NCBI RefSeq assembly: GCF_019599185.1 | Contig: NZ_JAIEUL010000010.1 | Location: forward strand, 21,876-85,875 | Direction of reading: 5' to 3' | Length of the DNA: 64,000 bases | Source: Cryobacterium inferilacus | GTDB taxonomy: Bacteria > Actinomycetota > Actinomycetes > Actinomycetales > Microbacteriaceae | In this document: one piece after another, positions 54,846-63,300 of the stretch | Layout of the letters: each line of letters starts with the position of its first letter | Numbering within the stretch: the stretch's first letter is position 1 | Program-made: the position numbers and the translations under genes | The notes under the pieces: generated by a model | Database searches by the model: none | What the model saw: the letters and a program-made list of their open reading frames with translations, nothing else | What the model was told of the DNA's origin: nothing

Positions 54846-55649
54846 ATGAAAACATCAACCAGAACACTTCAGATCGACGCCCGCCTCAACGGCCCGCCCC
54901 GCAGCGCCAACGGCGGATTCGCCTGCGGCACGATCGCGCAGGCTCTGGGCGGCACAGCGAGCGTGCGGCTCATCCGGCCGGTACCCCTCGAGACGCCACT
55001 GGAGGTAGAAGCGGATGTCGACGGGCTCGTCGCCCAGGTGGTCGACCCGCGCCACCAACTCGTCGCCGAGGTGCGACAGGTCGACCCGTTCACAATGAGC
55101 CCGCCGGTCACGCCCGGGTTCGACGACGCGGAGGCGGCGCGTGCGTCAAGTCCGCTCCACGGCTTCCGCCACCTGTTGTCGAACTGCGTGGTCTGCGGGC
55201 CCAAGCGGACGGACGGCCTGCATGTCACGCCGGGGCCGCTGGCCACCCGCAGCGACGTGCTCGTTGCCCCGTTCCTGCCGCTCGAGCGGGATGCCACCGA
55301 CGGCGTCGTGCATCCCGCCGCCGTCTGGGGTGCTCTGGACTGCCCCAGCTACCCCGCGACGTCCCTGCTCGACGGCCGGATCGGGCTCCTTGGCACGCTG
55401 GCAGCACACCGGAACCGCGACGTGCTGGTCGGTGAACGTCTCGTCGTGGTCGGGTGGACGATCGAGAACCACGGTCGATCGACCCAGACCGCCAGCGCGC
55501 TCCTCGACGAGCGCGGCATGGTGGTCGCGTCCGCTCGCGCAGTGTGGATCGAGCTCAGGCACCAGGGCTTGGTGCGGTTGGCAGGCCGTTTTCGCCAATC
55601 CTTCGCCCGCTCCAACCGCTCGGTTGAGGTCACCCGGCGGGGTCTTTGA
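54846..55649 (+). CDS. Hotdog-fold thioesterase-like protein
   Basis: A 267-residue protein of a family common in actinobacteria with two hotdog-like halves. RSANGGFACGTIAQALGG near 19-36 and the second-half segments LSNCVVCGPKRTDGLHV and VVHPAAVWGALDCPSYPATS are typical of this group; the Cys-x-x-Cys-Gly-Pro pattern is a recurring feature. Thioesterase or acyl-CoA binding activity is inferred from fold. The ATG at 54846 is divergent from the LuxR-hydrolase gene. GAAGGCAT-like weak ribosome site. Confidence 0.7.
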   Translation: MKTSTRTLQIDARLNGPPRSANGGFACGTIAQALGGTASVRLIRPVPLETPLEVEADVDGLVAQVVDPRHQLVAEVRQVDPFTMSPPVTPGFDDAEAARASSPLHGFRHLLSNCVVCGPKRTDGLHVTPGPLATRSDVLVAPFLPLERDATDGVVHPAAVWGALDCPSYPATSLLDGRIGLLGTLAAHRNRDVLVGERLVVVGWTIENHGRSTQTASALLDERGMVVASARAVWIELRHQGLVRLAGRFRQSFARSNRSVEVTRRGL

Positions 55650-55670
55650 GGGGTTGACTGCCTACCGGTC

Positions 55671-55854
55671 TCGTTGGTCGAGCGTGTCGAGACCAGGTGA
55701 GCTGCCTGCGGGCCACGCCCAACCCGTCGGTTTCTCGTTCGTTCGCGGACTTCGCACAGTCGCGGGCGCGAACGACTGTGCGAAGGCCGCAAACGAGCGG
55801 GGCATGGCGACTGCGTAGGCCGGCTCGCGGGGTCTCGACAAGCTCGACCAGCGA
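55671..55854. repeat. Nested inverted-repeat (REP/MITE-like) element
   Basis: Outer arms 55671-55694 and 55831-55854 are complementary over 24 bp with two mismatches (TCGTTGGTCGAGCGTGTCGA versus the complement of GGTCTCGACAAGCTCGACCA). Inner arms 55740-55761 and 55774-55795 form a second long stem (CGTTCGCGGACTTCGCACAG), giving a two-tier hairpin of about 184 bp. GGTCTCGACAAGCTCGACCA-like words are, from memory, a common intergenic repeat in Microbacteriaceae. No second copy lies in this window. Confidence 0.75.
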
Positions 55855-55908
55855 CAGAGTCGCGTCGGGCGATGGGCTCAACGCGGTCGCAACAAGTCTT
55901 TCGAGGCA

Positions 55909-56565
55909 TCAGCGCCGCACGCTGTACCGGTGCTCGGGCCGACCGGTCGAGCCGTAGCGCAGGGTCACGTCGACGTCACCGCGGGTGGCCAGGGCGGCGA
56001 GGTGCCGCTGCGCCGTGGCGCGGGACAGACCCGCCCGGTCGGCGATCAGACTCGCCGAGGTCTCACCGTCCTGGAGCAGGTCGATGAGCAGTTTCTCGGT
56101 GGTGGACCGCGACCCGGAGGCGACAGGCCCCTCCCGGCCGTGCAGCACCCGCTGGGCCTTGTCGATGGCCTCCTGGTCGAGCTGGCGGTCTTCGGCGGCC
56201 AGGGTGCGGAACCGGCGGTAGGCCTCTAGCCGCTCGCTCAGCCGCGCGGGTTCGAACGGTTTGATGAGGTAGTCCAGAGCGCCGGCGCGCAGGGCCCGGC
56301 GCACGGTGGCGCCATCCGATGCCGCGCTGATCATGAACGCGTCCACCTCGATCTCGGCGACGAACGCGATCCCGTCGCCGTCGGGGAGGTAGACGTCGCA
56401 GATGACGAGGTCGGGCCGCAGATCGCGCACGGCCGCACGCGCGGCGCGCACTCCCCGAACCGGCTCGAGGGCGGTGAAGCCGGGGCACGCATCCACGATG
56501 TCGCGATGCAGGCCGCCGACGCGGAAGTCGTCGTCGACGACGAGCACGGAAATGGTGTCGGTCAT
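55909..56565 (-). CDS. CitB/DcuR-type response regulator
   Basis: A 218-residue two-component response regulator. The receiver has the acidic pair DDD at 11-13, phospho-acceptor Asp57 (VICDVYLPDGDGI) and the conserved Lys in DYLIKPFEP. The C-terminal HTH (ASLIADRAGLSRATAQRHLA) is the CitB/DcuR-type winged helix. AAGGAGAAGAACG before the ATG at 56565. The histidine kinase stop overlaps the start by 4 bp (ATGA), so the pair is translated together. It presumably activates the divergent CitMHS gene in response to citrate or another dicarboxylate. Confidence 0.93.
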   Translation of the reverse strand: MTDTISVLVVDDDFRVGGLHRDIVDACPGFTALEPVRGVRAARAAVRDLRPDLVICDVYLPDGDGIAFVAEIEVDAFMISAASDGATVRRALRAGALDYLIKPFEPARLSERLEAYRRFRTLAAEDRQLDQEAIDKAQRVLHGREGPVASGSRSTTEKLLIDLLQDGETSASLIADRAGLSRATAQRHLAALATRGDVDVTLRYGSTGRPEHRYSVRR

Positions 56566-58235
56566 CGTTCTTCTCCTTGAGTTGGATACGCCGGCGCCCG
56601 CATGACCCCGGGCAGACGGGCGCAGAACACGGCGCCGCTTCCGCCCGGGCCGCCCACATCGGCCAGCCACACCTCACCGCCGAGCCGCGCCGCAATCTCA
56701 CGCACGAGCGGCAGTCCGATGCCCCGACCGTGCACCGCGTCCGGGTCCACGTCCAGACGCGGCGCGTCGCTGAACACCTGTGTCTCGTCGGACACGCCCG
56801 GCCCGGAGTCGGACACGGTGAGAACGAGGGTGTCGCCGTCGTCAAGCAGCTCCACGTCCACCCAGCGGGGCTCTGCACCGTACACGGCCGCGCTCACCGC
56901 GTTGTCGACGAGGTTGGCGAGCACCGTGGCCACATCGGCGGGCGCCGCGACGACTCCGCGCACCAACGAGTCCGCGCCCACCGTCAGTTGCACGCCGCGC
57001 TCCCCGGCCTGCGCGGCCTTGGCCTGCACCAACGACACCAGGAACGGCTCGGTCAGGTGCTCCCCGGCGAACGGACCGCCGGGAGTGCGTGCCGCCTCCA
57101 GCACCTCGTCGAGGTAGTCCCGGGCGTCGGGCATGCGGCCGGCGTCCATCAGACCGGCCGTCACGTGCAGGCGGTTGGCGAACTCGTGCCGTTGCACCCG
57201 CAGAGCATCGGTCATCGACGCCACGGTTTCCAGGCGATCGGTGAGGGTCACGATGTCGGTGCGGTCGCGGATCACCGCGATCACGCCCAGGTGCCGATTC
57301 GCCCGCGACACCGGGTGGGTGTCGATGTAGACCACGTGCTCGGCGAGCACGACCGGATCGGCCGCATCCGCTGCTCGCCCACCCGTGGAGGGTGGTTTCG
57401 GGGCACCGACCAGGGCCGCGATCACCGGCACGGGCAGGGCGAGGTCGCGGATGCGGCGGCCGACCAGGTCAGGAATGCCGAGCAGCCGAGCGGCCGTCGT
57501 ATTGGCCACGGTCACGACACCGTCCGGCCCGTAGGCGAGCACCCCATCCCCCACACCGTTGAGCACCGCCGCCTGGTTCTGCACCAGCGCAGACAGCTCT
57601 TCGGGCTGCAGGCCCAGGGTGAGGTGTTCGAGGCGGCGGCGGCTGATCAACGACACCACGGCGCCCAGCGCGAGGGCAACGGAGGCGGCCAACGCGACGC
57701 CCCCGAGCAGGAGGGGAAGCTCGTGGAACACACTGCTGGGCGCGAAACCGACGCTCACCTCCCCCACCGGCACATCCGAGTCGGGGTCACGCACGGGAAC
57801 TTTCGCGCGGGCCGATTCGCCGAGGGTGCCCGATTCCCACGACACCGTCTCGCGCCCGGCCAGAGCCTCCGCGAACTCGGTGCTGACCACCTCGCCGAGC
57901 ATCGTTGGATCGGGGTGGGCGAGGCGGATGCCGTGATCGTCGGTGATCACGATGAACAGCGCGCCGGTATTGGCCTCCGCCCCCGCCGCGAGAACGGAGA
58001 GCGGACCGCCGCGGAGGCTCGCGTTCGACGGTGTTCCCACCTCCGCAGACGCTCGGGCAACACCGGCGCGCACATCGGAGTCGGCGGCGACGGTGCGGGC
58101 GATCGACAGCGCGGAGGTCTCGGCCTCAGCGCGCAGCTGTTGCACACCGATCCCCACGAACACGCCGGTGCAGATCGCGACGACAACGGTCACGCAGGCC
58201 AGCTGCAGCAGCAGCATTTGCGTTGAGAACCGCAT
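56562..58235 (-). CDS. CitA/DcuS-type sensor histidine kinase
   Basis: A 557-residue membrane-bound sensor. TM1 is at about 10-30, an extracytoplasmic sCache-like domain at 35-165 and TM2 at 172-195. A PAS domain follows at 215-290, then His350 in the RHEFANRLHV box, and an ATPase domain with NLVDNAVSAA and DSGPGV. CitA-type sensors bind citrate or C4-dicarboxylates in the periplasmic domain. GCAAGGAGG precedes the ATG at 58235. It is divergent from the CitMHS transporter. Confidence 0.93.
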   Translation of the reverse strand: MRFSTQMLLLQLACVTVVVAICTGVFVGIGVQQLRAEAETSALSIARTVAADSDVRAGVARASAEVGTPSNASLRGGPLSVLAAGAEANTGALFIVITDDHGIRLAHPDPTMLGEVVSTEFAEALAGRETVSWESGTLGESARAKVPVRDPDSDVPVGEVSVGFAPSSVFHELPLLLGGVALAASVALALGAVVSLISRRRLEHLTLGLQPEELSALVQNQAAVLNGVGDGVLAYGPDGVVTVANTTAARLLGIPDLVGRRIRDLALPVPVIAALVGAPKPPSTGGRAADAADPVVLAEHVVYIDTHPVSRANRHLGVIAVIRDRTDIVTLTDRLETVASMTDALRVQRHEFANRLHVTAGLMDAGRMPDARDYLDEVLEAARTPGGPFAGEHLTEPFLVSLVQAKAAQAGERGVQLTVGADSLVRGVVAAPADVATVLANLVDNAVSAAVYGAEPRWVDVELLDDGDTLVLTVSDSGPGVSDETQVFSDAPRLDVDPDAVHGRGIGLPLVREIAARLGGEVWLADVGGPGGSGAVFCARLPGVMRAPAYPTQGEER

Positions 58236-58331
58236 TTCGCCTCCTTGCGGCGCATCGAGCACAATGCGCACAACTAACGATATGCGCAATACGTGCGGCA
58301 AAGCGAGATACCGGCTGCGGCGCGTGCGGCC

Positions 58332-58363
58332 TGTCTAGGCTTCACACTCATCGCCACTAGACA
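58332..58363 (+). promoter_or_regulatory. Inverted repeat upstream of the CitMHS gene
   Basis: TGTCTAG at 58332-58338 pairs perfectly with CTAGACA at 58357-58363 across an 18-base spacer. It lies just before the AAGGGAG ribosome site of the transporter. It may be the response-regulator site or a 5'-UTR hairpin. TAGGCT (58336-58341) within it fits a -10 box. Confidence 0.45.
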
Positions 58364-58374
58364 AGGGAGTCTCT

Positions 58375-59874
58375 GTGCTCGTCATTCTCGGATTCACCAT
58401 GATCCTCACCTTCATGGTGCTCATCATGACCAGGCGGCTCACGCCGATGGTCGCCCTCATCCTCGTTCCCACCATCTTCGGCCTCTTCGCCGGCGCAGGC
58501 CTGGGCCTCGGCGACATGATCATCGAGTCGATCGGCGATCTCGCCCCGACGGCGGCGCTGCTGATGTTCGCGATCATGTTCTTCGGCATCATGATCGATG
58601 TCGGGCTCTTCGATCCCCTCATCCGGTTCATCACCCGCTTTCTCGGCAATGACCCGGCCAAAGTCGTTCTGGGCACGGCGATCCTGGCCGGCGCGGTGTC
58701 GCTGGACGGCGACGGGTCCACGACCTTCATCATCACGACCTCGGCGATGCTGCCGATCTACCTGCGTCTGGGCATGAGCCCGGTGGTGCTCACCTGCGTG
58801 GCCGGCCTGATGAACGGCACCCTCAACATCGTGCCGTGGGGCGGCCCCACGGTGCGGGCCGCGTCGGCGCTGGGCGTGTCGCCCACCGACATCTTCGTGC
58901 CGATGCTGCCGTCGCTGGCGACGGGCCTCGTCGTCGCGCTGGCGTTCGCCTGGTTCCTGGGGCTGAGCGAGCGTAAGCGCATCGGCTCGCTCGAGTACTC
59001 CCCCGCTGCGCAGGCGGATGCATCGTCGGCGTCACCGAGCTTCGGCCGCAAGATTTTCGGCGGCAACCGCCTCGTGCGCGGCACGGACGTGCGGCCCGGA
59101 GCGGCCGCAACCCTCGACACCACCGGCATCCTCACGGTGCGTCCGGGCCAGCGGATGCCGGCCAGTCGCACGACACTCGCCGAGCAGCTGGTGCTCGAAG
59201 ACGAACGCGACACCGCGATGGCCGACACCATGCTCAGCGCGGACCGGCCGACCCTCCGGCCCAAGCTGATCTGGGTGAACTTCGCGCTGACCGTGGCCGT
59301 GATGGTGCTGCTCGTGCTGGACATCATGCCGCTCGCCTACATCTTCATGGTGGGCACCGCGGTGGCGCTGATGATCAACTTTCCCAAGCTCCGCAGCCAG
59401 GCCGACGAAATCGTCGCGCACGCCCCCAGCATCGTCGGCGTCGTCTCGATGGTGCTCGCCGCCGGTGTGCTCGTGGGTGTGCTGAACGGCACCGGCATGG
59501 TCACGGCCATGGCGGACTGGGTGGTGCAGGTGGTGCCGGCCTCGATGGGTGAGTACCTGGCGGTCATCACCGGGGTGCTCTCCATCCCGATGACCTTCTT
59601 CATGTCCAACGACGCGTTCTACTTCGGCATCCTCCCCGTGCTCGCCGAGAGCGCGGCCACCTACGGCATCGACCCGGTGGAGATGGCCCGCGCCTCGATC
59701 ATCGGTCAGCCGGTTCACCTGCAGAGCCCGCTGGTGCCGGCCATTCTGCTGCTGGTCTCGCTCGCGAACGTGAACCTCGGCGACCACCACAAGAAGGTGC
59801 TCTGGCGGGCCTGCGTGGTCTCGCTGGTGATGCTGCTCGTCGGTGTGCTGGTCGGCGCAGTTCCCTTCGGCTAA
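58375..59874 (+). CDS. CitMHS-family citrate (metal-citrate) transporter
   Basis: A 499-residue membrane protein with about 12 TM helices of the CitMHS family, which imports citrate complexed with a divalent metal and protons. The central motif LDGDGSTTFIITTSAMLPIY near 104-123 and MFFGIMIDVGLFDPLIRF near 66-83 identify it. The C-terminal part AESAATYGIDPVEMARASII, then GQPVHLQSPLVPAILLLVSL also matches. It starts with GTG at 58375 after AAGGGAG. Regulation by the divergent CitA/CitB-like pair is the obvious inference. Confidence 0.92.
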   Translation: MLVILGFTMILTFMVLIMTRRLTPMVALILVPTIFGLFAGAGLGLGDMIIESIGDLAPTAALLMFAIMFFGIMIDVGLFDPLIRFITRFLGNDPAKVVLGTAILAGAVSLDGDGSTTFIITTSAMLPIYLRLGMSPVVLTCVAGLMNGTLNIVPWGGPTVRAASALGVSPTDIFVPMLPSLATGLVVALAFAWFLGLSERKRIGSLEYSPAAQADASSASPSFGRKIFGGNRLVRGTDVRPGAAATLDTTGILTVRPGQRMPASRTTLAEQLVLEDERDTAMADTMLSADRPTLRPKLIWVNFALTVAVMVLLVLDIMPLAYIFMVGTAVALMINFPKLRSQADEIVAHAPSIVGVVSMVLAAGVLVGVLNGTGMVTAMADWVVQVVPASMGEYLAVITGVLSIPMTFFMSNDAFYFGILPVLAESAATYGIDPVEMARASIIGQPVHLQSPLVPAILLLVSLANVNLGDHHKKVLWRACVVSLVMLLVGVLVGAVPFG

Positions 59875-59880
59875 AGGGAT

Positions 59881-59919
59881 GCCGCGGGTGTGAGCTGCGA
59901 CACGGCTCACCCCCGCGGC
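59881..59919 (+). terminator. GC-rich hairpin after the CitMHS gene
   Basis: Arms of 15 bp (GCCGCGGGTGTGAGC / GCTCACCCCCGCGGC) pair with one mismatch across a 9-base loop, starting 7 bases after the transporter stop codon. A probable terminator, though without a T-run. Confidence 0.7.
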
Positions 59920-59948
59920 GTCACCGTGTGAGCGCGGCGTATCCCCCA

Positions 59949-60122
59949 TTACCTCGCTCGATGCTCGCTGTGATCTTCGAGGTCTGGTTTCGCCCTCACA
60001 ACGTCGGCGATCTCTTCTTCCGGCCGCGGCGCAATAGTTTGATCGACCTCAAGCTCCGGAATGGACGACTCATCTGGGTCGGGAACGTGGTTCTGCGAGG
60101 AGTGCTCGAAATGGAGAGGCAC
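59949..60122 (-). CDS. Possible small acidic protein (57 aa)
   Basis: A 57-residue acidic reading (MPLHFEHSSQNHVPDPDESS, then EELEVDQ-like and RPEEEIADVVRAKPDLEDHS) starting with GTG at 60122. GAAGGAGCACC immediately upstream is a good ribosome site, the main reason to list it. No homology is recognised, and the upstream in-frame extension (from 60263) is not supported. It could be spurious in the 517-bp spacer between the CitMHS gene and the surface protein. Confidence 0.35.
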   Translation of the reverse strand: MPLHFEHSSQNHVPDPDESSIPELEVDQTIAPRPEEEIADVVRAKPDLEDHSEHRAR

Positions 60123-60391
60123 GGTGCTCCTTCGGTCGGTGACACCGGAAGCGTAGGCGCTTGACCTGCTGGGCAGCTCAGAATCGCGAAGCGCGCGCGT
60201 CCGATTCGGTCCGCCGCAACCGCGCCCAGGCGAGAGAAAGCACAGTACAGGTGCGATATTCACCGCCGGACGTGCCTATTTTGGTGTTAAACATGCAGCG
60301 GGGCGCATACGACCACTAAGTTCTGACTTAGCGGCGAACCCTGATCCGCCATCCCCTGGTCTAAGCGGCTCTGCCGCGGAACGGTGATCGA
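60123..60391. other. Spacer before the surface-protein gene
   Basis: A 269-bp region with nothing assignable. It becomes AT-richer near 60255-60330 (TTTTGGTGTTAAACATGC, then GTTCTGACTTAGC), where the promoter of the surface-protein gene is likely. No repeat, terminator or RNA gene was seen. Confidence 0.4.
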
Positions 60392-63300
60392 ATGCGCGCT
60401 CACGAATTCGGTGCTCTCCTGAGTCGCGCGGCGGCGACACTCACTGTCGCCGCGCTGATCGCCGTGTCGCTCGTCGCCGCACCGGGGATGGCGCAGGCCG
60501 CGAGCCTTCCCGATGTGCAGGCCATCGAGCCGACTCAGCCCCCGGACGCGCCGGTCATCGTCGATGTTGTCGGTGACGGACTCGCTGTGATGGTCTCCTG
60601 GCTTCCTCCGGCAGAATCCGCCGAGGTCGGTTCCTATGAGCTGGTCGCAGTCCCCGCGTCAGAGGGCACAACGGAGGCCTGTCCCGAACCGAGCACGGTT
60701 ACCGCCACGGCTGATAGCCAGTCGACGGGTGCCTTCATCACTGGGCTGTGCGCGCAGGTTGCTTACACGGTGACGATGTCGGCGCTCAACGTTGTGGGCG
60801 CGTCAGAAACGTCGAATGAGTCCGATCTCGCAGTGCCGGTGGAGGTGCTCGCGCCGCGTGTGCCGGTGTTCACCGGTGCGCTGGGTCGCGAGGGGCAGGT
60901 GGTGGCAACGTGGGCTGAGCCGTCCTTCGACGGGGGCTCGCCTGTGACGGGCTACAACCTCACTGCTTCAGCCCCGGATGGCACGATCATAACCACAGCG
61001 GAAGCGGGTCCGACCGAACGGACGGCAACACTCGGTGGCCTCTCCAACGGCGTCGAGTACGCGGTCGCGCTAGTCGCCCTCAACCCGGCGGGGTCCTCCG
61101 CAGCAGCGTCGACAACCGCCACGCCTTCCGCCGCTTACTCCCCCGGCGCGCCACAGGGACTCACTGTCGTGCCCGACGGCGAGGGGGCGCTGAACGTCTC
61201 CTGGAACGTTCCTGCCGATGACGGCGGTGCCGAGGTGACGGGATACTCGATCGACTGGCAGCGCGCCGAGCAGGCCGAGGACGGCTCGTGGGTGTTGGTG
61301 AGTGGCGCCGAGAAGCACGCGCTGAGCGCCGGTGGCGATGAGCTTGGTGTGCGTGCCACGAGCTTCGAAGAAGAGAGTGCGTCCTACCTCTTCACCGTCA
61401 CCGCGACAAACGCAGCTGGCGTGGGCGCGCCGGCGGCGAGCACGTCGGGCGCGAGCCCCACCGTCGAGGTCAAGGACCGCGTCATCGTCCTCGATGAGGG
61501 GACGGTGCAAGCGATCACCGGTATCAGCGCCGAGGGAATCGCCTGGGCGGAACCCGCTCCGGATCAGGTAACCGCACTCCGGGCGGGTGATGTGTTGGTC
61601 GCTGCGGCGACCGATCTTCTGCCGGGAGGGTTGCTCCGGAAGGTCGAGGCCATCGCCATCAGTGGCGGGGAGATGATTCTCACGACCAGCGACGCGTCGC
61701 TCACGGATGTCTTTGAGACGGTGTCGCTGTCGGCCGAGCTCGACGCAACCGCCGCCGACGGTGGCGCGGCGGGTGGCGAGACCCTTCCCGATGCGGCCGC
61801 GCGGATGGCGCCGCTGTCTGACGGCGTGCAGACCATGCGGATGGCCGAGCCCGGCCTATCGGCCGGAGTGTCCGCGACCCTGCGCAGCGCCTTCGGTTTG
61901 GAGAGGAATATCGGTGCCGTCCACTTCAAGGGGCAGGTGTCGGTCGAGGGCAAGGTCTCCTTGGACCTGGCAGTCTCAGGCGGCAACGCAACGGTCGAAG
62001 CGGCCGCCTCAGCCTCGTTCAACTTGGAAGGCGAGGCGGGGGTCTCCGGCGACAAGGAGTGGGAGATCGGAGAGATCAAGGGGGTCTCCTCGACCTTCTT
62101 CATCGGCCTTGTCCCGGTGGTTGTCCAGCCGAGGCTGCCGCTGTTCCTCACGATGGGCGGCGAGGTCACCATCGGTGTCAGCGCCTCGGCGACCGTCGGT
62201 GGTTCCATCGCGTGGGATTCGTCCCGGCCAGACGAACTCCGGGGCAAGGATCTCTCGCATCCGTTACAACTGAAAGCGACCCCGTTGGGTGCTGTCTCGG
62301 TGACGGGGAACGGTTACGTCGGGTTGAAGGCTTCGCCGATGGCCGCGCTGTACTCGTTGACCGGCCCCTCCCTCGTGATCGAAGCACGCCTGCAAGCGGA
62401 CATCGACTTCGCCCCGGACGCGGGGAAGCCGTTCCTCACGGTCTCTCGTGAGTTGATCGTCAAGGCCGGCTTGGTATTCAAAGCCTTCGGCCAGCACGTG
62501 GAACTCGCCACGACCCTGTCAAAGACCAAGTCTGTCGCCTACACGATCGCCTCCCCTCCCACCGCCAAGTACGCCATCACACCAAGTCAGTCGGAAGTCG
62601 GGGTCGGTTCGTCCATCCAGTTCAGCGCGAAACGATCCGATGGGGTTCTCGAGACGAAGACCTGGGCGATCAAGGGCGGTATCGCCGGTGACAGGGTCAC
62701 GTCGAGCGGCCTCTTCACCCCTGCTGAGCCCGCGGGGCGCTCCGTCACGATCGTCGCCGGCGATGGCACGGGAGCTTCCGGGTCAACGACGGTCCGTGTC
62801 GGCACGCTGTTCACTGCGCCGCGTAACCTGAGCGTTCGCGCCCAGAGCAGCGCGCTCGGCCTGGACATCTCGTGGGCGGCCCCCACCGCTACCGGGGACG
62901 CCGCGCTCTACCAGTACATCGTCCGCACCACACCGTCCACAGGGACGCACACCCTCGACGCGGACCAGACGTCGCTGTCAATCACCGAGCTCGGGAAAGA
63001 CCGTCCGCTGACAGCGGGGACGTACACGGTCTCCGTCTACGCCACAAACCGTGTGGGGAAAATCTCGCCTGCCACCTCCAAGAAGCTCGAGCTCTATCCT
63101 CTGTGCACCATCTCGTTCACGAGCGATACGAGCAACAGCTGGGATGTTCCCGCGAACTGGGATAAGAACCGGGTGCCAGCAAAGGGCGACTGGGCTTGCC
63201 TGAACGGCCACGATGTGACGGTGGCGAGCGGCACAACCGCCTCGGTCGCAGGCCTCACAGCCGGCGCGGCGGTAACCATCAACGGGGTGCTCAATGTCAG

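Noticed and set aside
59928..60164. A 78-residue plus-strand frame in the CitMHS / surface-protein spacer
   Set aside because: No ribosome site, no recognisable fold, and it overlaps a minus-strand candidate with a better start signal.
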